The notes: generated by a model not told the origin, from the letters alone. DNA of 64,000 nt from Halorubrum sp. BOL3-1 (GCF_004114375.1 NZ_CP034692.1:2542001-2606000); one strand, 5' to 3'. Counted from the stretch's first letter, positions 45,780 to 54,954 are shown. Program-made: numbers and translations.

Positions 45780-46235
45780 ATGGTAACCATCTACGACGTG
45801 CCGGCCGACGACCTCATCGAGGCCGTCGCCGCGCGACTCGAAGACCGGATCGACGAGCCCGACTGGGTCGAGTTCACGAAGAGCGGCGCCGGCAAAGAGC
45901 TGCCCCCCGAGCAGGACGACTTCTGGTACGTCCGCTCTGCGAGTCTCCTCCGTAAGGTCGCCCAGAACGAGCCGATCGGCATCGAGCGGCTCGCGACCGA
46001 GTACGGGTCCAAGAAGCGCGGTTCGAACCGGTACTCGGTCCGTCCCGGCGAGCACGAGGGCGGCTCGCGTAACCTCATCCGCACGGCGCTTCAGGCGCTC
46101 GAAGACGAGGGACTCGTCATCACCGCCGCCGGCGAGGGTCGCCGCGTCTCCGACGAGGGCGAGGCGTTCCTCTCGGAGGTCGCGACCGAGGTCTTTGAGG
46201 ACCTCGACCGCCCGGAACTCGAACGCTACGCGTAA
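45780..46235 (+). CDS. rps19e: 30S ribosomal protein S19e
   Basis: 151 residues from the ATG at 45780. MVTIYDVPADDLIEAVAARL, WYVRSASLLRKVAQNEPIGIERLATEYG and RRVSDEGEAFL match archaeal S19e, which is needed for small-subunit maturation. Standing alone here, with its own TATA box. Confidence 0.95.
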   Translation: MVTIYDVPADDLIEAVAARLEDRIDEPDWVEFTKSGAGKELPPEQDDFWYVRSASLLRKVAQNEPIGIERLATEYGSKKRGSNRYSVRPGEHEGGSRNLIRTALQALEDEGLVITAAGEGRRVSDEGEAFLSEVATEVFEDLDRPELERYA

Positions 46236-46548
46236 CGCGGTTTTCTGTCTGTTTTCGCCGCAACCATACGCAGCTCTCGTTGAACGCCGCGAGACGCCCG
46301 AAATCGATCACTTTACAGTCTGTCCTCGGTAGCAACGGTTTCGCCTGGTGACCCAAAATAAACTTTATTCCGCTATATCAAAATTAGCTCACGCCGGCGA
46401 GTCCCGCTCGGCAGAGCGTCGCACTCGCCGGCCCGGTGACTCGTCGAGGAGAGACGGGGCTACGGGTTCTGACGCTCGGTAGAATCGAAAAGACGAATGG
46501 GTCGCGGGCGATCTCTCACCGGTTCGGCCGACTCGGCTCCGGGTTTCG
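46236..46548 (+). other. Intergenic region with a long hairpin after an AT-rich promoter-like block
   Basis: 313 bases without a gene. An AT-rich stretch (about 46,353-46,390, AAAATAAACTTTATTCC and CTATATC) is followed by a two-part hairpin: outer arms 46394-46403 GCCGGCGAGT and 46424-46433 ACTCGCCGGC, inner arms CGCTC and GAGCG around a GGCA loop. It could be a small RNA or a bidirectional 3'-end signal for the convergent rps19e and ppc genes. Confidence 0.45.
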
Positions 46549-49251
46549 CTATCCCGTGTTCTTCATCCCGGCGGCGATGCCGTTGACGGTCAGCCGGAGG
46601 GTGCGCTCCTCCTCCTCGGTGCGGTGAGTGCGTCCGAGGAGGTCCACTTGGAGTAGGTTCAGCGGGTCGACGTAGGGGTTCCGGCGACCGAGGCTCTCTT
46701 CGAGCCACTCGCGGCGGAGGAGCTGATCGCGACCGCTGATGTCCAAGACGAGTTCGCAGCCGCGCTCGTACTCGGAGACGAGCTCCGGGAAGAAGCGCTC
46801 GCGGAGGTCTTCGTCGGCCAGGTCGGCGTACTCGGTGGCGATCTCGGGTTCGGTGCGCGCGAGCGCGAGCGAGGCGTTGTCGAGCGTCGTCCGGAAGAAC
46901 GGCCACTCGTCGAACATCTCGCGGAGCGTCTCCATTCCATCCTCCTCCCCGACCTCGTCGAGGTAGGCGTCGATCCCGGAGGCGATCGCGTACCAGCCGG
47001 GGAGGATGAGCCGGGTCTGGGTCCACGAGAACACCCACGGGATCGCCCGCAGGTCCTCGACGCTGCGCTCGCCGGAACGGGAGGCGGGCCGGGAGCCGAG
47101 GTTGAGGTCCTCGACGACGCTGATCGGCGTCGCCTGCTCGAAGTAGGAGACGAACCCGTCCGTGTTCAACAGGTCACGGTACGTCTCGCGGGCGGCGGGC
47201 GCCATGGTCTCCATCGCCTCCGCCCACCGGTCGGGCACGTCCTCGACCGGCTCCTCGTTGGCCTCCTTCCGAGCGCGGATCTGCGCGTCGAGCATCTGTT
47301 CGAGCTCGCGCTCGGCGATCCGCGGGTCGGCGTACTTCTCCGCGATCGCCTCGCCCTGCTCGGTGAACTTCACCTGGCCGGTGACGGTCTCGTTGGGGAG
47401 CGCGAGCAGCGCCTCGTTCATCGGGCCGCCGCCCCGCGAGATGGAGCCGCCGCGGCCGTGGAACAGCCGGAGCGTGACCTCCTCCTCGCGGCAGAATCGG
47501 GCGATCCGGCGCTGGTTCTCGTAGAGGTCCCAGTTCGCCGCTAGGAAGCCGTTCTCCTTGTTGGAGTCGGAGTAGCCGAGCATCACTTCCTGGACCTCGC
47601 CGCGGGCTTCGAGCGCGGCCGCGTACGCGTCGTTCTCGAAGAGCGTTCCGAGGATGCGATCGGCGCCGTTGAGCGCCGACTCGGTTTCGAGCAGGGGAAC
47701 GACGTCGACCGCGCAGTGGTCGGGCAGGGAGACGACGCTGACCTGGTCGGCCAAGAAGAGCACTTCCAGGACGTGACTCGGCTCCTCGGTCATCGAGATA
47801 CAGTAGGTGTCTATCGCCTGCTGGCCGTACTCGTCCTGCCAGTCCGCGAACGACGCGAACCGCCGGAGGACGCGCTCGGTCGTCTCCGAGACGTCGCCCG
47901 GTTCGTCGAGGTCGACGACCGGGTCCTCTTGGAGGATCGCCTCGGTGAGGAACTCCTGCCGCTCGGACTCGTCCATCCCGCGGTAGTCGACGCCCTCGAC
48001 GGCGACGGCCTCGGCGACGGCCTCGGTGTGGTTCTCTCGGTGGTCCCGCAGGTCGAGCGACGCCAGCGTGAGACCGAACGTGTCGACCTGGCGGCGGAAC
48101 GGCTCGATGAACGATTCGAGGACCGACTCCTGCCCGTCGGCGCGCAGCGAATCGGCGATGATGTCGAGGTCCGCGAGGAAGGCGTCGCCGTCCGGGTACT
48201 CGCCGGGCCGAACGTCGTTCACGCGGTCGAGCCGCTCGCGCATCAGCCGGAGCTTCTGGCGGTACGGCTCGTCGGGGTAGCGCTCGCGGGCCTCCTCGAC
48301 GACGGTCGGGAACCGCTCGGCGTCGGCCGCGAGCGACTCGGCCAACTCGTCGCTGTCGGCGTATCGGTCGCCGCCTTGGCTCAGTACGGCCGAGAGCTGC
48401 TTACAGCGGTCGCGGTACTTCTCGACGGCGACCGCCCGCTGGCGTTCGAGCGTCTCGTCGGTCACTTCAGGGGTGACGAACGGGTTCCCGTCGCGGTCGG
48501 AGCCGGCCCACGATCGGAACTCGAAGAGCTTCGGGCAGTCGACGTCGTCGTACTCTTTCGAAATGGTCTCCTCGAACTCCTCATAGGCGTCGCCGACGAC
48601 GTCGAACAGCGTGTTTTCGAGGTACCACTGGACGTTTCGCGCCTCGTCTTCCGGCTCGGGCGCCCGCTGGCGGACCTGTCGAGTGCCCCACAGGCTGGTC
48701 ACCTCGGCGGTGACGTCGCGCCAGACGGCGCGCCGCTCGCGCTCGGTGAGGTTGCGCTCGTCGAGCTCCTCTAAGTGGTTCGCGATAGAGCGGAGCTTGG
48801 ATTTCACCGTGGATCGCCGGGCCTCCGTGGGGTGAGCGGTGAACGTCGGCTCGATGAGCACGTCCGCGAGCAGCTCCTCCAGCTCCGCCGCGTCGACGCC
48901 CGCCTCGGCGAACTCGGCGATCGTCGCGTCGAAGGAGTCGTGAAGGGCAGTTTCGTCGTCGGCGTTCCGGACCGCGCGGACCCGCTCGCGCTCCTCGGCG
49001 AGGTTGATCAGTTCGAAGTACGTCGTGAACGCGCGGGCGACGACCTCCTCGCGGGTCGTCGAGAGACCGTCGACCGCCTCGTGGAGGGCGTCGCGGTCAG
49101 GGGCGTCTCCCCGCCGGTACGCGATCGCCGTGTTCCGAAGCGCCTCGACCGTTTCGTACGCCTCGGTCGAGGCCTGCGCGGCGAGGACGTCTCCCACTAG
49201 CGCCCCGAGTTCCCGAACGTCCGTCCGCACGTCCCGATTGTGCAGCTCCAT
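46549..49251 (-). CDS. ppc: Phosphoenolpyruvate carboxylase
   Basis: 900 residues from the ATG at 49251; the longer upstream frame is non-coding. Bacterial-type PEPC that adds bicarbonate to PEP to replenish oxaloacetate. Active-site blocks: VEPTFTAHPTEARRST (His), GSDRDGNPFVTPEVT, LFHGRGGSISRGGGP and the C-terminal MKNTG essential for catalysis. Full length. No regulatory gene adjoins. Confidence 0.96.
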   Translation of the reverse strand: MELHNRDVRTDVRELGALVGDVLAAQASTEAYETVEALRNTAIAYRRGDAPDRDALHEAVDGLSTTREEVVARAFTTYFELINLAEERERVRAVRNADDETALHDSFDATIAEFAEAGVDAAELEELLADVLIEPTFTAHPTEARRSTVKSKLRSIANHLEELDERNLTERERRAVWRDVTAEVTSLWGTRQVRQRAPEPEDEARNVQWYLENTLFDVVGDAYEEFEETISKEYDDVDCPKLFEFRSWAGSDRDGNPFVTPEVTDETLERQRAVAVEKYRDRCKQLSAVLSQGGDRYADSDELAESLAADAERFPTVVEEARERYPDEPYRQKLRLMRERLDRVNDVRPGEYPDGDAFLADLDIIADSLRADGQESVLESFIEPFRRQVDTFGLTLASLDLRDHRENHTEAVAEAVAVEGVDYRGMDESERQEFLTEAILQEDPVVDLDEPGDVSETTERVLRRFASFADWQDEYGQQAIDTYCISMTEEPSHVLEVLFLADQVSVVSLPDHCAVDVVPLLETESALNGADRILGTLFENDAYAAALEARGEVQEVMLGYSDSNKENGFLAANWDLYENQRRIARFCREEEVTLRLFHGRGGSISRGGGPMNEALLALPNETVTGQVKFTEQGEAIAEKYADPRIAERELEQMLDAQIRARKEANEEPVEDVPDRWAEAMETMAPAARETYRDLLNTDGFVSYFEQATPISVVEDLNLGSRPASRSGERSVEDLRAIPWVFSWTQTRLILPGWYAIASGIDAYLDEVGEEDGMETLREMFDEWPFFRTTLDNASLALARTEPEIATEYADLADEDLRERFFPELVSEYERGCELVLDISGRDQLLRREWLEESLGRRNPYVDPLNLLQVDLLGRTHRTEEEERTLRLTVNGIAAGMKNTG

Positions 49252-49439
49252 ACCACACGAACTGCGGTCGCGGTCGGTTAAAAACCCTGGTCCGGACGAA
49301 TGTTTGCCTCGGCTCTGAGTAAACTCATTCACGATCATCTCTGTGTGACCGTCGGCTGACGGGCGGAGCATCCGGCCGGATCTCCGTCGTTTCGCGTCGT
49401 GGCACGCCGATTCTCGGCGCGATGGAGTGTTCGTCACTC

Positions 49440-49446
49440 TTTTTAT
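49440..49446 (+). promoter_or_regulatory. TATA-like box of the Rieske gene
   Basis: TTTTTAT about 26 bases before the ATG at 49469; selects it over the in-frame GTG at 49427. Confidence 0.5.
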
Positions 49447-49468
49447 CGATCCAGCCTCAGAACAGGGT

Positions 49469-50314
49469 ATGAGTGCGTCCGACAAGTATCCGTCAGAGTC
49501 CGGGCGGCGACGCTTCGTGAAGGGCGTCGTCGGCGGCGCGGCCCTCGCGGGGGTCGGCGCGATGGGGTCGGCGACCGTGAACACCCTGACGACCGCCGGC
49601 GGCGTCGGCGGCGGGTCGACGGTCGCGAAGACGATCGCACACACCGGCGGTCCCGCGCCCCGCGGGCTTCCGCAGATCCCGGTCCGCGTCACCGACGACG
49701 GATACATCGAGGGAATCTGGCCCGACACGACGACCGTCACCCAAGAGGGACAGGAGATCGAGGTCGCCCAACAGGAACTCGGTGACAGTGGCGTCACCTA
49801 CTCCGGCGCGTGGTTCCAGTACTGCGGCGTCGAGTCCCAGGAGAACGTCCAGCCGAACTTCGAGTCGGACAACCTGTTCCGGGCCGCGAGCGGCCCGCCG
49901 TACGACTGGCAGTCGGATACGTACTCGGGCGGTGACCGGATCCACATCGACGACTTCGACGACTATACCGAGTGGGGCAACGGGATCGGCAGCGACGGGG
50001 TCGGCAAGCCGGCGTCGACCACGTGGCGCTCCGAGGACGCCGAGACAAACCTCAACGCGATCGTCATCCGCTCGCCACAGATCGAGGAGGCGGCCCAGAA
50101 CGACGCGTGGCTTCAGGCCTCGACCGATCAGGGGTTCATGGCGTATCTCAACGTCTGTACTCACTTCTGTTGTATCCCGGGCTACAAGGTGTTAGACGAG
50201 TCCGCCCGCTACGACGCCTCGGACGGAACGTACTGCGTCTGCCACCAGTCGGTGTACGACCCGTTCGTCATCGAGGAGGCGCTGTTCATCGCCCGGCCCC
50301 GGCCGGACGAGTAG
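49469..50314 (+). CDS. Rieske iron-sulfur protein, cytochrome bc-type
   Basis: 281 residues. A twin-arginine motif (RRRFVK) and a hydrophobic stretch (about 18-40) form a Tat signal anchor. The Rieske cluster-binding loops are CTHFCCIPG (about 230) and CVCHQSVYDP (about 254), each with a Cys and His ligand plus the disulfide cysteines. The 100 residues before them are an acidic insert typical of haloarchaea. It would pass electrons from quinol to halocyanin or cytochrome in the membrane; no cytochrome b gene is nearby. Confidence 0.9.
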   Translation: MSASDKYPSESGRRRFVKGVVGGAALAGVGAMGSATVNTLTTAGGVGGGSTVAKTIAHTGGPAPRGLPQIPVRVTDDGYIEGIWPDTTTVTQEGQEIEVAQQELGDSGVTYSGAWFQYCGVESQENVQPNFESDNLFRAASGPPYDWQSDTYSGGDRIHIDDFDDYTEWGNGIGSDGVGKPASTTWRSEDAETNLNAIVIRSPQIEEAAQNDAWLQASTDQGFMAYLNVCTHFCCIPGYKVLDESARYDASDGTYCVCHQSVYDPFVIEEALFIARPRPDE

Positions 50315-50397
50315 CGCCGTTTCGGTCTCGCCGTTCGCCCCTCGCTCCGCTCCCCGACCGCCGCCGCGCTTTTCACGCCGCTCGCCCGAGAGAACGT

Positions 50398-50733
50398 ATG
50401 AGTGACGACACCCCCGCAGGCGCCGACGCGTCCGCGGGCGACGAGTTCGAGACGGAGCTCGCTGGCGCCCGCGACCTCCTCGACGGCGACGACATCGACG
50501 CGGTCCACGTCGGCGTCGTCCGCGACGGCGAGGTCGACACCACGTTCGCCCAGCGCACCGACGACGACCCCGACGGCGCCGGGCTCCGAGCGCTCGCGCT
50601 GCTCGCCGCGCACGTCAGGCTGGTCGCGGCCGAGGCCGGCGTCGAGCCGTCGACGGTCGCCGGCGACGCCGCGACGCTCGCGGGACAGGTCGAACAGATT
50701 CCGACGGAGACCGACCAGATCCCCGACGAGTAG
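50398..50733 (+). CDS. Small acidic haloarchaeal protein
   Basis: 111 residues, soluble: disordered acidic start (1-22), then LAGARDLLDGDDIDAVHVGVVRDGEVDTTFAQ and a helical AGLRALALLAAHVRLVAAEAGVE. No motif recognised. Separated from the Rieske gene by 84 bases, so it may be independent. Convergent with the next gene. Confidence 0.7.
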   Translation: MSDDTPAGADASAGDEFETELAGARDLLDGDDIDAVHVGVVRDGEVDTTFAQRTDDDPDGAGLRALALLAAHVRLVAAEAGVEPSTVAGDAATLAGQVEQIPTETDQIPDE

Positions 50734-50746
50734 CCCCACGGTCCAG

Positions 50747-51166
50747 TTACTCGGTCGACTCGCTGTGGTCGTCCGCCCGTATCCGGCGGAGCTGATGGGT
50801 CACGCCCGCGAGTGCGACGAACAGGACCGCGAGGTTGAAGACCGCGAGCGCGACGGGCTGATAGGCTGGGTCGAACCAGGTGCGGATCGCGTTCCCAGAC
50901 TGGCTGTAAAAGCCCCAGCCGGCGACGACCGCGAGCAGCGACAGCGCGGCCAACCCGACGCGGTCGAGCAGTCCGCGGAGGTCATCGGTCGAGAGGCGGT
51001 CGGTTCCCGAGTCGTCCGGATCGGTCTCGTCGTCCGCGTCAGTGCGATCGGAATCGGGCGTCGTGCGGTCGGTGTCGTCGGTGTCGTCGGTCATGGGCTG
51101 TGGGTCGTGAGTCGGGTCAGTCGCGGGGTCGTCGGTCGCGCCGCGGCCGCGCTCCTCGTCGGTCAT
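50747..51166 (-). CDS. Two-helix membrane protein with acidic N-terminal tail
   Basis: 139 residues from the ATG at 51166, which overlaps the stop of the PGF-CTERM gene by four bases. Residues 1-62 are Asp/Thr-rich and disordered; two membrane segments follow (about 70-88 and 104-124) and a short basic end. It is translationally coupled to the surface protein gene upstream, so the two probably act together, perhaps in surface-protein handling. No family certain. Confidence 0.7.
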   Translation of the reverse strand: MTDEERGRGATDDPATDPTHDPQPMTDDTDDTDRTTPDSDRTDADDETDPDDSGTDRLSTDDLRGLLDRVGLAALSLLAVVAGWGFYSQSGNAIRTWFDPAYQPVALAVFNLAVLFVALAGVTHQLRRIRADDHSESTE

Positions 51167-52176
51167 CGTCGCCTCCACGCGGTCAGCGCCGCGACAACGA
51201 GCGCGACGAGCGCGACGAGGGGACCGAAGCCGGGCGTCGAGTCGTCGCTGGCGTCTCGGTCTGGCGCGCGGTCGGCGGCGTCGTCGCCCGCGGCACCGTC
51301 CTCTCCGCGCTGGAAGTCCTCGACGGAGAACGCCACGTCGCGGACCGTCTCGTTCGCGGTGATGGTCTCTCGGGGATTCAGGTTCGCGACGCCCTGCGTC
51401 TCGTCGACGAGCACGTCGTCGTCGAACAGCGCGGCGTCGACGTAGTAGTTGTACCCGTCGGGGACCTCGACGGTCGCCGTCACCGTATCGGTGCGGCCGG
51501 GACGGACGGTGCCGACCGTCTCCGTCGCCTCCGCGGCGATCACGTTCGACTCCGCCTGCCGGAGGTACAGCCGGAGGTCGATGTCCTCGGAGGCCTCGTC
51601 GCCGTGGTTCGTCACCGAGAGCGACGCCGACAGCGTCGCCGTCTCGTTGTCGGCGTCGACGACGCTCACCGCGACGGTCGGCCAGACGGCGCCCTCGGTG
51701 AACCCGACCCGCGTGTCCGCGTAGTCGGGCGTGAGCGCCGCGACGCCGGCGACGCGGGTGGTCCGACTCGTCCGACGTTCCCCGTTCGCGAAGATCACCG
51801 TCTCGATGCGGTACCCGCCCTCGCGCTCGACGGTGACGGTGCCGTTGACGGTGTGTTCGCCCTCGAAGTCGACGTCACCGACATTGACCGTCGTCTCGTC
51901 GACGAGGAGCCCGGACTCGCTGCCGACCGCGCGGTGCCGGACGGTGACGTTCTCGACCGCCGAGCCGCGGTGACGGAGGTCTGTGCCGAGGCGGAGTTCC
52001 GCGGTCTCGCCGCGCACCTCGCCGGGTGCGACGGTCGCGCCGGCGACGTCGATCCGTCCCGGCGGCTCGTCGGTCTCGCGAGGGTCGGTGAGGGCGTCGG
52101 GCGCGGCGACGGCGCCGACCGCGCTCGCGACGAGGAGCGCGACCGCGGCCGCCAAGAGGGCCGTGCGGGTGTCCAT
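51163..52176 (-). CDS. Secreted surface protein with PGF-CTERM anchor
   Basis: 337 residues. A Sec-type signal peptide (about 1-25), an extracellular beta-rich part with two repeats of about 110 residues (VAGATVAPGEVRGETAELRLGT and LSVTNHGDEASEDIDLRLYLRQ), an acidic linker (about 285-312), and TPGFGPLVALVALVVAALTAWRRR, a PGF-CTERM signal recognised by archaeosortase A, which cuts and lipid-anchors the protein. The domain resembles DUF7490-type haloarchaeal proteins (from memory). TATA-like box near 52,196-52,204. Confidence 0.83.
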   Translation of the reverse strand: MDTRTALLAAAVALLVASAVGAVAAPDALTDPRETDEPPGRIDVAGATVAPGEVRGETAELRLGTDLRHRGSAVENVTVRHRAVGSESGLLVDETTVNVGDVDFEGEHTVNGTVTVEREGGYRIETVIFANGERRTSRTTRVAGVAALTPDYADTRVGFTEGAVWPTVAVSVVDADNETATLSASLSVTNHGDEASEDIDLRLYLRQAESNVIAAEATETVGTVRPGRTDTVTATVEVPDGYNYYVDAALFDDDVLVDETQGVANLNPRETITANETVRDVAFSVEDFQRGEDGAAGDDAADRAPDRDASDDSTPGFGPLVALVALVVAALTAWRRR

Positions 52177-52195
52177 ATCCGACCCCTCGCGAGCG

Positions 52196-52204
52196 TCATA
52201 TAAG
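52196..52204 (-). promoter_or_regulatory. TATA-like box of the PGF-CTERM gene
   Basis: ACTTATATG on the minus strand, 20-28 bases before the ATG at 52176. Confidence 0.5.
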
Positions 52205-52244
52205 TGCTTTGTCCGGGTTCAGTTTGAGATGTCCGAAAAAGCCT

Positions 52245-52781
52245 TCAGAGGACGCGATACCGCCCGTTCGACTCGGTTACTTTCCCCCGGCGCGCGAGGC
52301 GAGTCAGGATTTCGCGGGCCGCCTCCGCGGGCACGCCGTCGGCCGCGGCGCGCTCCGCCACCGCCGCCTCGGTGGGGTCGTCGACGGTCTCGACGGCGTC
52401 GCGGACGACCTCGGTGCGGCTCCGGGATTCGCCGCCGCTGCCGCCGCTTTCGGCGCGCGAACCGGCCTTGTCGACCGCGTCGGCGTCGATTCCGGCCGAT
52501 TCGAGGTACTCCCGGTCGTCTATTCCGGCCTCCTCGACGGCGGCCTCGAGCTCCGAGACGTGGTCGACCTCCGCGAACGCGGCGCTGTCGCCGCGCTTCT
52601 TCGCCAGGAGCGCCGACCGGGCCTCTCGGGCCGCCGCCCGGTCCTCGGACTCGAAGAAGCGCTTCAGCTTGGCGGTCTTGTGGGTCTTCCCGCACCGCGA
52701 GCACTTCGCCGTCTCGCTCGTCCTCGGGTCGCGAACCAGCCACATGTTGGCGCACTCGTTGCAGCCGACGACCGCGTACAT
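52245..52781 (-). CDS. DUF5817-type zinc-ribbon / winged-helix protein
   Basis: 178 residues from the ATG at 52781. MYAVVGCNECANMWLVRDPRTSETAKCSRCGKTHKTAKLKRFFESED holds a zinc ribbon with two CxxC pairs. A long helical middle follows, and the end (EAAREILTRLARRGKVTESNGRYRVL) has winged-helix character. Homologues were once annotated as replication protein H (from memory). DNA binding is a reasonable inference; the target is unknown. Confidence 0.82.
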   Translation of the reverse strand: MYAVVGCNECANMWLVRDPRTSETAKCSRCGKTHKTAKLKRFFESEDRAAAREARSALLAKKRGDSAAFAEVDHVSELEAAVEEAGIDDREYLESAGIDADAVDKAGSRAESGGSGGESRSRTEVVRDAVETVDDPTEAAVAERAAADGVPAEAAREILTRLARRGKVTESNGRYRVL

Positions 52782-52864
52782 ACGCCTTGATTCGTCGGCC
52801 CCGAATTTGAACCCTGGGCACGCGGGGCCGCAGTCGTCATGCCCCGACCGTTTCGGTGACGTGC

Positions 52865-53165
52865 GCCTCTGAGCGGCGCCTCGCGCCGCGAGGAGCGCCG
52901 CGCGAGGGAGTCGACCGGTCAGAGCGAAGCGGAGACCGGTCGACGAGGTTGGGGAGGTGTGAGGCTGCGGTGCTGTCGCTGTCGGGGTGGATTCGAAGGG
53001 GCAGCCGCAAGGACGAAGCACGGCGACGCAAGTACCGGAGCGAGGGAGCCAGCGACCGAGCGAGGAACGCAGCGAGCCGCGCGAGTCCTCGCGGCTGGGG
53101 CTTCGACAGTCGTGTACCCGATAGCAGCGGCGTCGTACCGAGCGGCTGGGGCTTCGGCGGTGTTC
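52865..53165 (+). repeat. Dispersed structured repeat, locus D (long form plus one tandem unit)
   Basis: Between DUF5817 and the inositol monophosphatase gene. Stem 1: GTCGACCGGTC (52910-52920) pairs with GACCGGTCGAC (52934-52944) around GAGCGAAGCGGA. Then GAGGTTGGGGAGGTGTGAGG, almost as at locus B. Stem 2: CAGCCGC-AA-GGAC (53002-53014) pairs with GTCC-TC-GCGGCTG (53085-53097), flanked by TTCGAAGGGG and GGGGCTTCGA. A second GCGGCTGGGGCTTCG follows at 53142, 51 bases on. Sequence differs from B in the stems while pairing is kept. No protein gene is credible in 52,782-53,221. Confidence 0.72.
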
Positions 53166-53221
53166 GTCGATGCGTCGGTCGCGACGAAACAGACGCCGTA
53201 CTGCTTAGAGCCCGAAACGTA

Positions 53222-54097
53222 CTACTCGGCGCCGATGTCGTTCGCGGCCGCGAGCACCGCGTCGTGGAGGGCGCCGTTCGAGGCCACCACCCCGGTCGAG
53301 TCGTGGCGCCACCGGTTCCCGTCGAGGTCCGTCACGCGCCCGCCCGCCTGCCGGATCACGAACACGCCCGCGACGGTGTCCCACGGGTTCGCACGCAGGT
53401 TCGTGATCGTCCCCTCCAAGCCGCCCGCGGCGACGGTCGGAAGGACGACCTGCGCGGCGCCGAGCCGGCGCATGTCCGAGAAGCGAGAGACGATCGCCTC
53501 GCACGCGCGGGCGTACTCGTCCCGGGCATCCTGGTCCCACCAGATCGTCGGGTCGACGACGGCCCGTCGCGGCTCCGCCACGTCACTGACCGAGATCGGG
53601 TCGCCGTTCCGGAACGCGCCCTCGGGCGTCGCCGTGTAGATGTCGCCGAGCGCGGGCGCGACGATCGCGGCCGCGACCGGTTCGCCGTCGACGACGGCCG
53701 CGACCGCGGTGGCCCACACGGGGATGTCCCGGACGTAATTGTGCGTCCCGTCGATGGGGTCGATCACCCACACCGCGCCCTCGTCGGGGACGGTCTTGCG
53801 CTCCTCCTCCTCCTCGCCCACGACCGCGTCGTCTGGGAACGACTTGCGGATCGCCTCGATGACCCGGCGCTGGGCCGCGCGGTCCGCCTCGGTGACCACG
53901 TCGTCGTCGTCGCCTTTCGTCTCCACGTCGATGTCGCTCCGGAAGTGCTCGTTCGCGAGGGCGGCGCCGGCCCGCGCTGCCTCCTCCGCGACGGCGGCGC
54001 GCTCGTCGATGTCGTCGGCGCGGTCGGCGGGCGCGGGGACCTCGGCGGCGGCGACGCCTTCGTTGAGGCGGTCGCCGTGTCGGTCTGTGTCGGTCAT
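53222..54097 (-). CDS. Inositol monophosphatase / fructose-bisphosphatase family protein
   Basis: 291 residues. Metal-site motifs: VGEEEEE (about 100), WVIDPIDGTHNYVRDIP (about 113-129) and NPWDTVAGVFVIRQAGG (about 240-256). The family removes phosphate from inositol-1-phosphate or fructose-1,6-bisphosphate; in archaea both activities are often combined. A 35-residue acidic start is halophile-typical. A TATA-like box lies at 54122-54128. Confidence 0.92.
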   Translation of the reverse strand: MTDTDRHGDRLNEGVAAAEVPAPADRADDIDERAAVAEEAARAGAALANEHFRSDIDVETKGDDDDVVTEADRAAQRRVIEAIRKSFPDDAVVGEEEEERKTVPDEGAVWVIDPIDGTHNYVRDIPVWATAVAAVVDGEPVAAAIVAPALGDIYTATPEGAFRNGDPISVSDVAEPRRAVVDPTIWWDQDARDEYARACEAIVSRFSDMRRLGAAQVVLPTVAAGGLEGTITNLRANPWDTVAGVFVIRQAGGRVTDLDGNRWRHDSTGVVASNGALHDAVLAAANDIGAE

Positions 54098-54121
54098 GGC
54101 CCTGATCGGCCCCCCGGATGC

Positions 54122-54128
54122 GTATAAA
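54122..54128 (-). promoter_or_regulatory. TATA-like box of the inositol monophosphatase gene
   Basis: GTTTATA on the minus strand, 25-31 bases before the ATG at 54097. Confidence 0.5.
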
Positions 54129-54171
54129 CGTCGATCCGCTCGGTCGAAATTAACTCAGTTCCGAATCGGAG

Positions 54172-54179
54172 TATAATTA
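54172..54179 (+). promoter_or_regulatory. TATA-like box of the 85-residue gene
   Basis: TATAATTA 27-34 bases before the ATG at 54206. Confidence 0.5.
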
Positions 54180-54205
54180 AGTACGTCGCGGTCGGACAGC
54201 CGTGT

Positions 54206-54463
54206 ATGGAACCCGAGGAAGCGGTCCGTCAGCTGGAGGACGCCATCGACGCCTCGCTCGACGACATCGGACAGCGCGCCGCCGCGAGCTACCGGCCCAC
54301 CTTCGAGCGCGTGGCCGAGCGCGCGGACGGCGGCGCCGTGTACGAGCTCGCCCGTCAGCTCTCCGCGACCGTCGCCGACGGCGAACGGCCGAGCCCCGCG
54401 GCCGCGAACCGGCGGGCCGAGCGCGTGTTGGACGACTGGGCGTACACCGACGGTGGAGAGTAA
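54206..54463 (+). CDS. Small helical haloarchaeal protein
   Basis: 85 residues, all-alpha in appearance: MEPEEAVRQLEDAIDASLDDIGQRAAASYRPTFERVAER, then a helix ending VLDDWAYTDGGE. No motif recognised. It has its own promoter and is the last GC-rich gene before the AT-richer island. Confidence 0.7.
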   Translation: MEPEEAVRQLEDAIDASLDDIGQRAAASYRPTFERVAERADGGAVYELARQLSATVADGERPSPAAANRRAERVLDDWAYTDGGE

Positions 54464-54954
54464 TAATTGATAGTAATACGGCTTCTCTACACGGCCTGAC
54501 CATCTGATATTCGCCGAGTGGCTTACTATCGCTCACCAATCGAACCACGATGGGAGTCTGCGCTTCTTGTGCTCTAGCTGATAGCACTCGCTGAGAGGCA
54601 CAGCCGCGGTTTCTAAAATCCGTACGCGGGGCGTTACTGGAGCGATTAGCGGGTTTTTATTCTCGATCCAGCGGTTTCCGAGACAGTTCACGACCTACTT
54701 GTGGTTTTGCCTCCGGCCGGAATTTCACGTGACCGCCTCACAATAAAAGTCAAAAACCCGTTACGACTCAGGAATATATCCAGTGCGGTCCGGGTTCCAC
54801 GTGTCCACCACTAAGTTAGTGTGAGTCAGCCACCTCCCTAGGATACCAATCGAGAAGCCGTCGTAACAGTCATCGGAGTCCATCGATCGACGTCGACCTG
54901 TCGTAGTGGTTGCCGACGTATTCAACCTACATACCGGACCAGACCCACAGTCGA
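54464..54954. other. Long gene-poor stretch at the start of the accessory region
   Basis: 491 bases with frequent stops in all frames and clearly lower GC than the DNA to the left. I see no gene. Features: a 13-base palindrome CACTAAGTTAGTG (54809-54821), and AATTTCACGTG near 54,721, which recalls the palindrome before the amphi-Trp gene. It may be decayed coding or integration-derived sequence. Confidence 0.5.

Noticed and set aside
52959-53639. Plus-strand frame with PRGWGF-like peptides
   Set aside because: It is generated by the dispersed repeat and the antisense of the inositol monophosphatase gene, not a protein gene.
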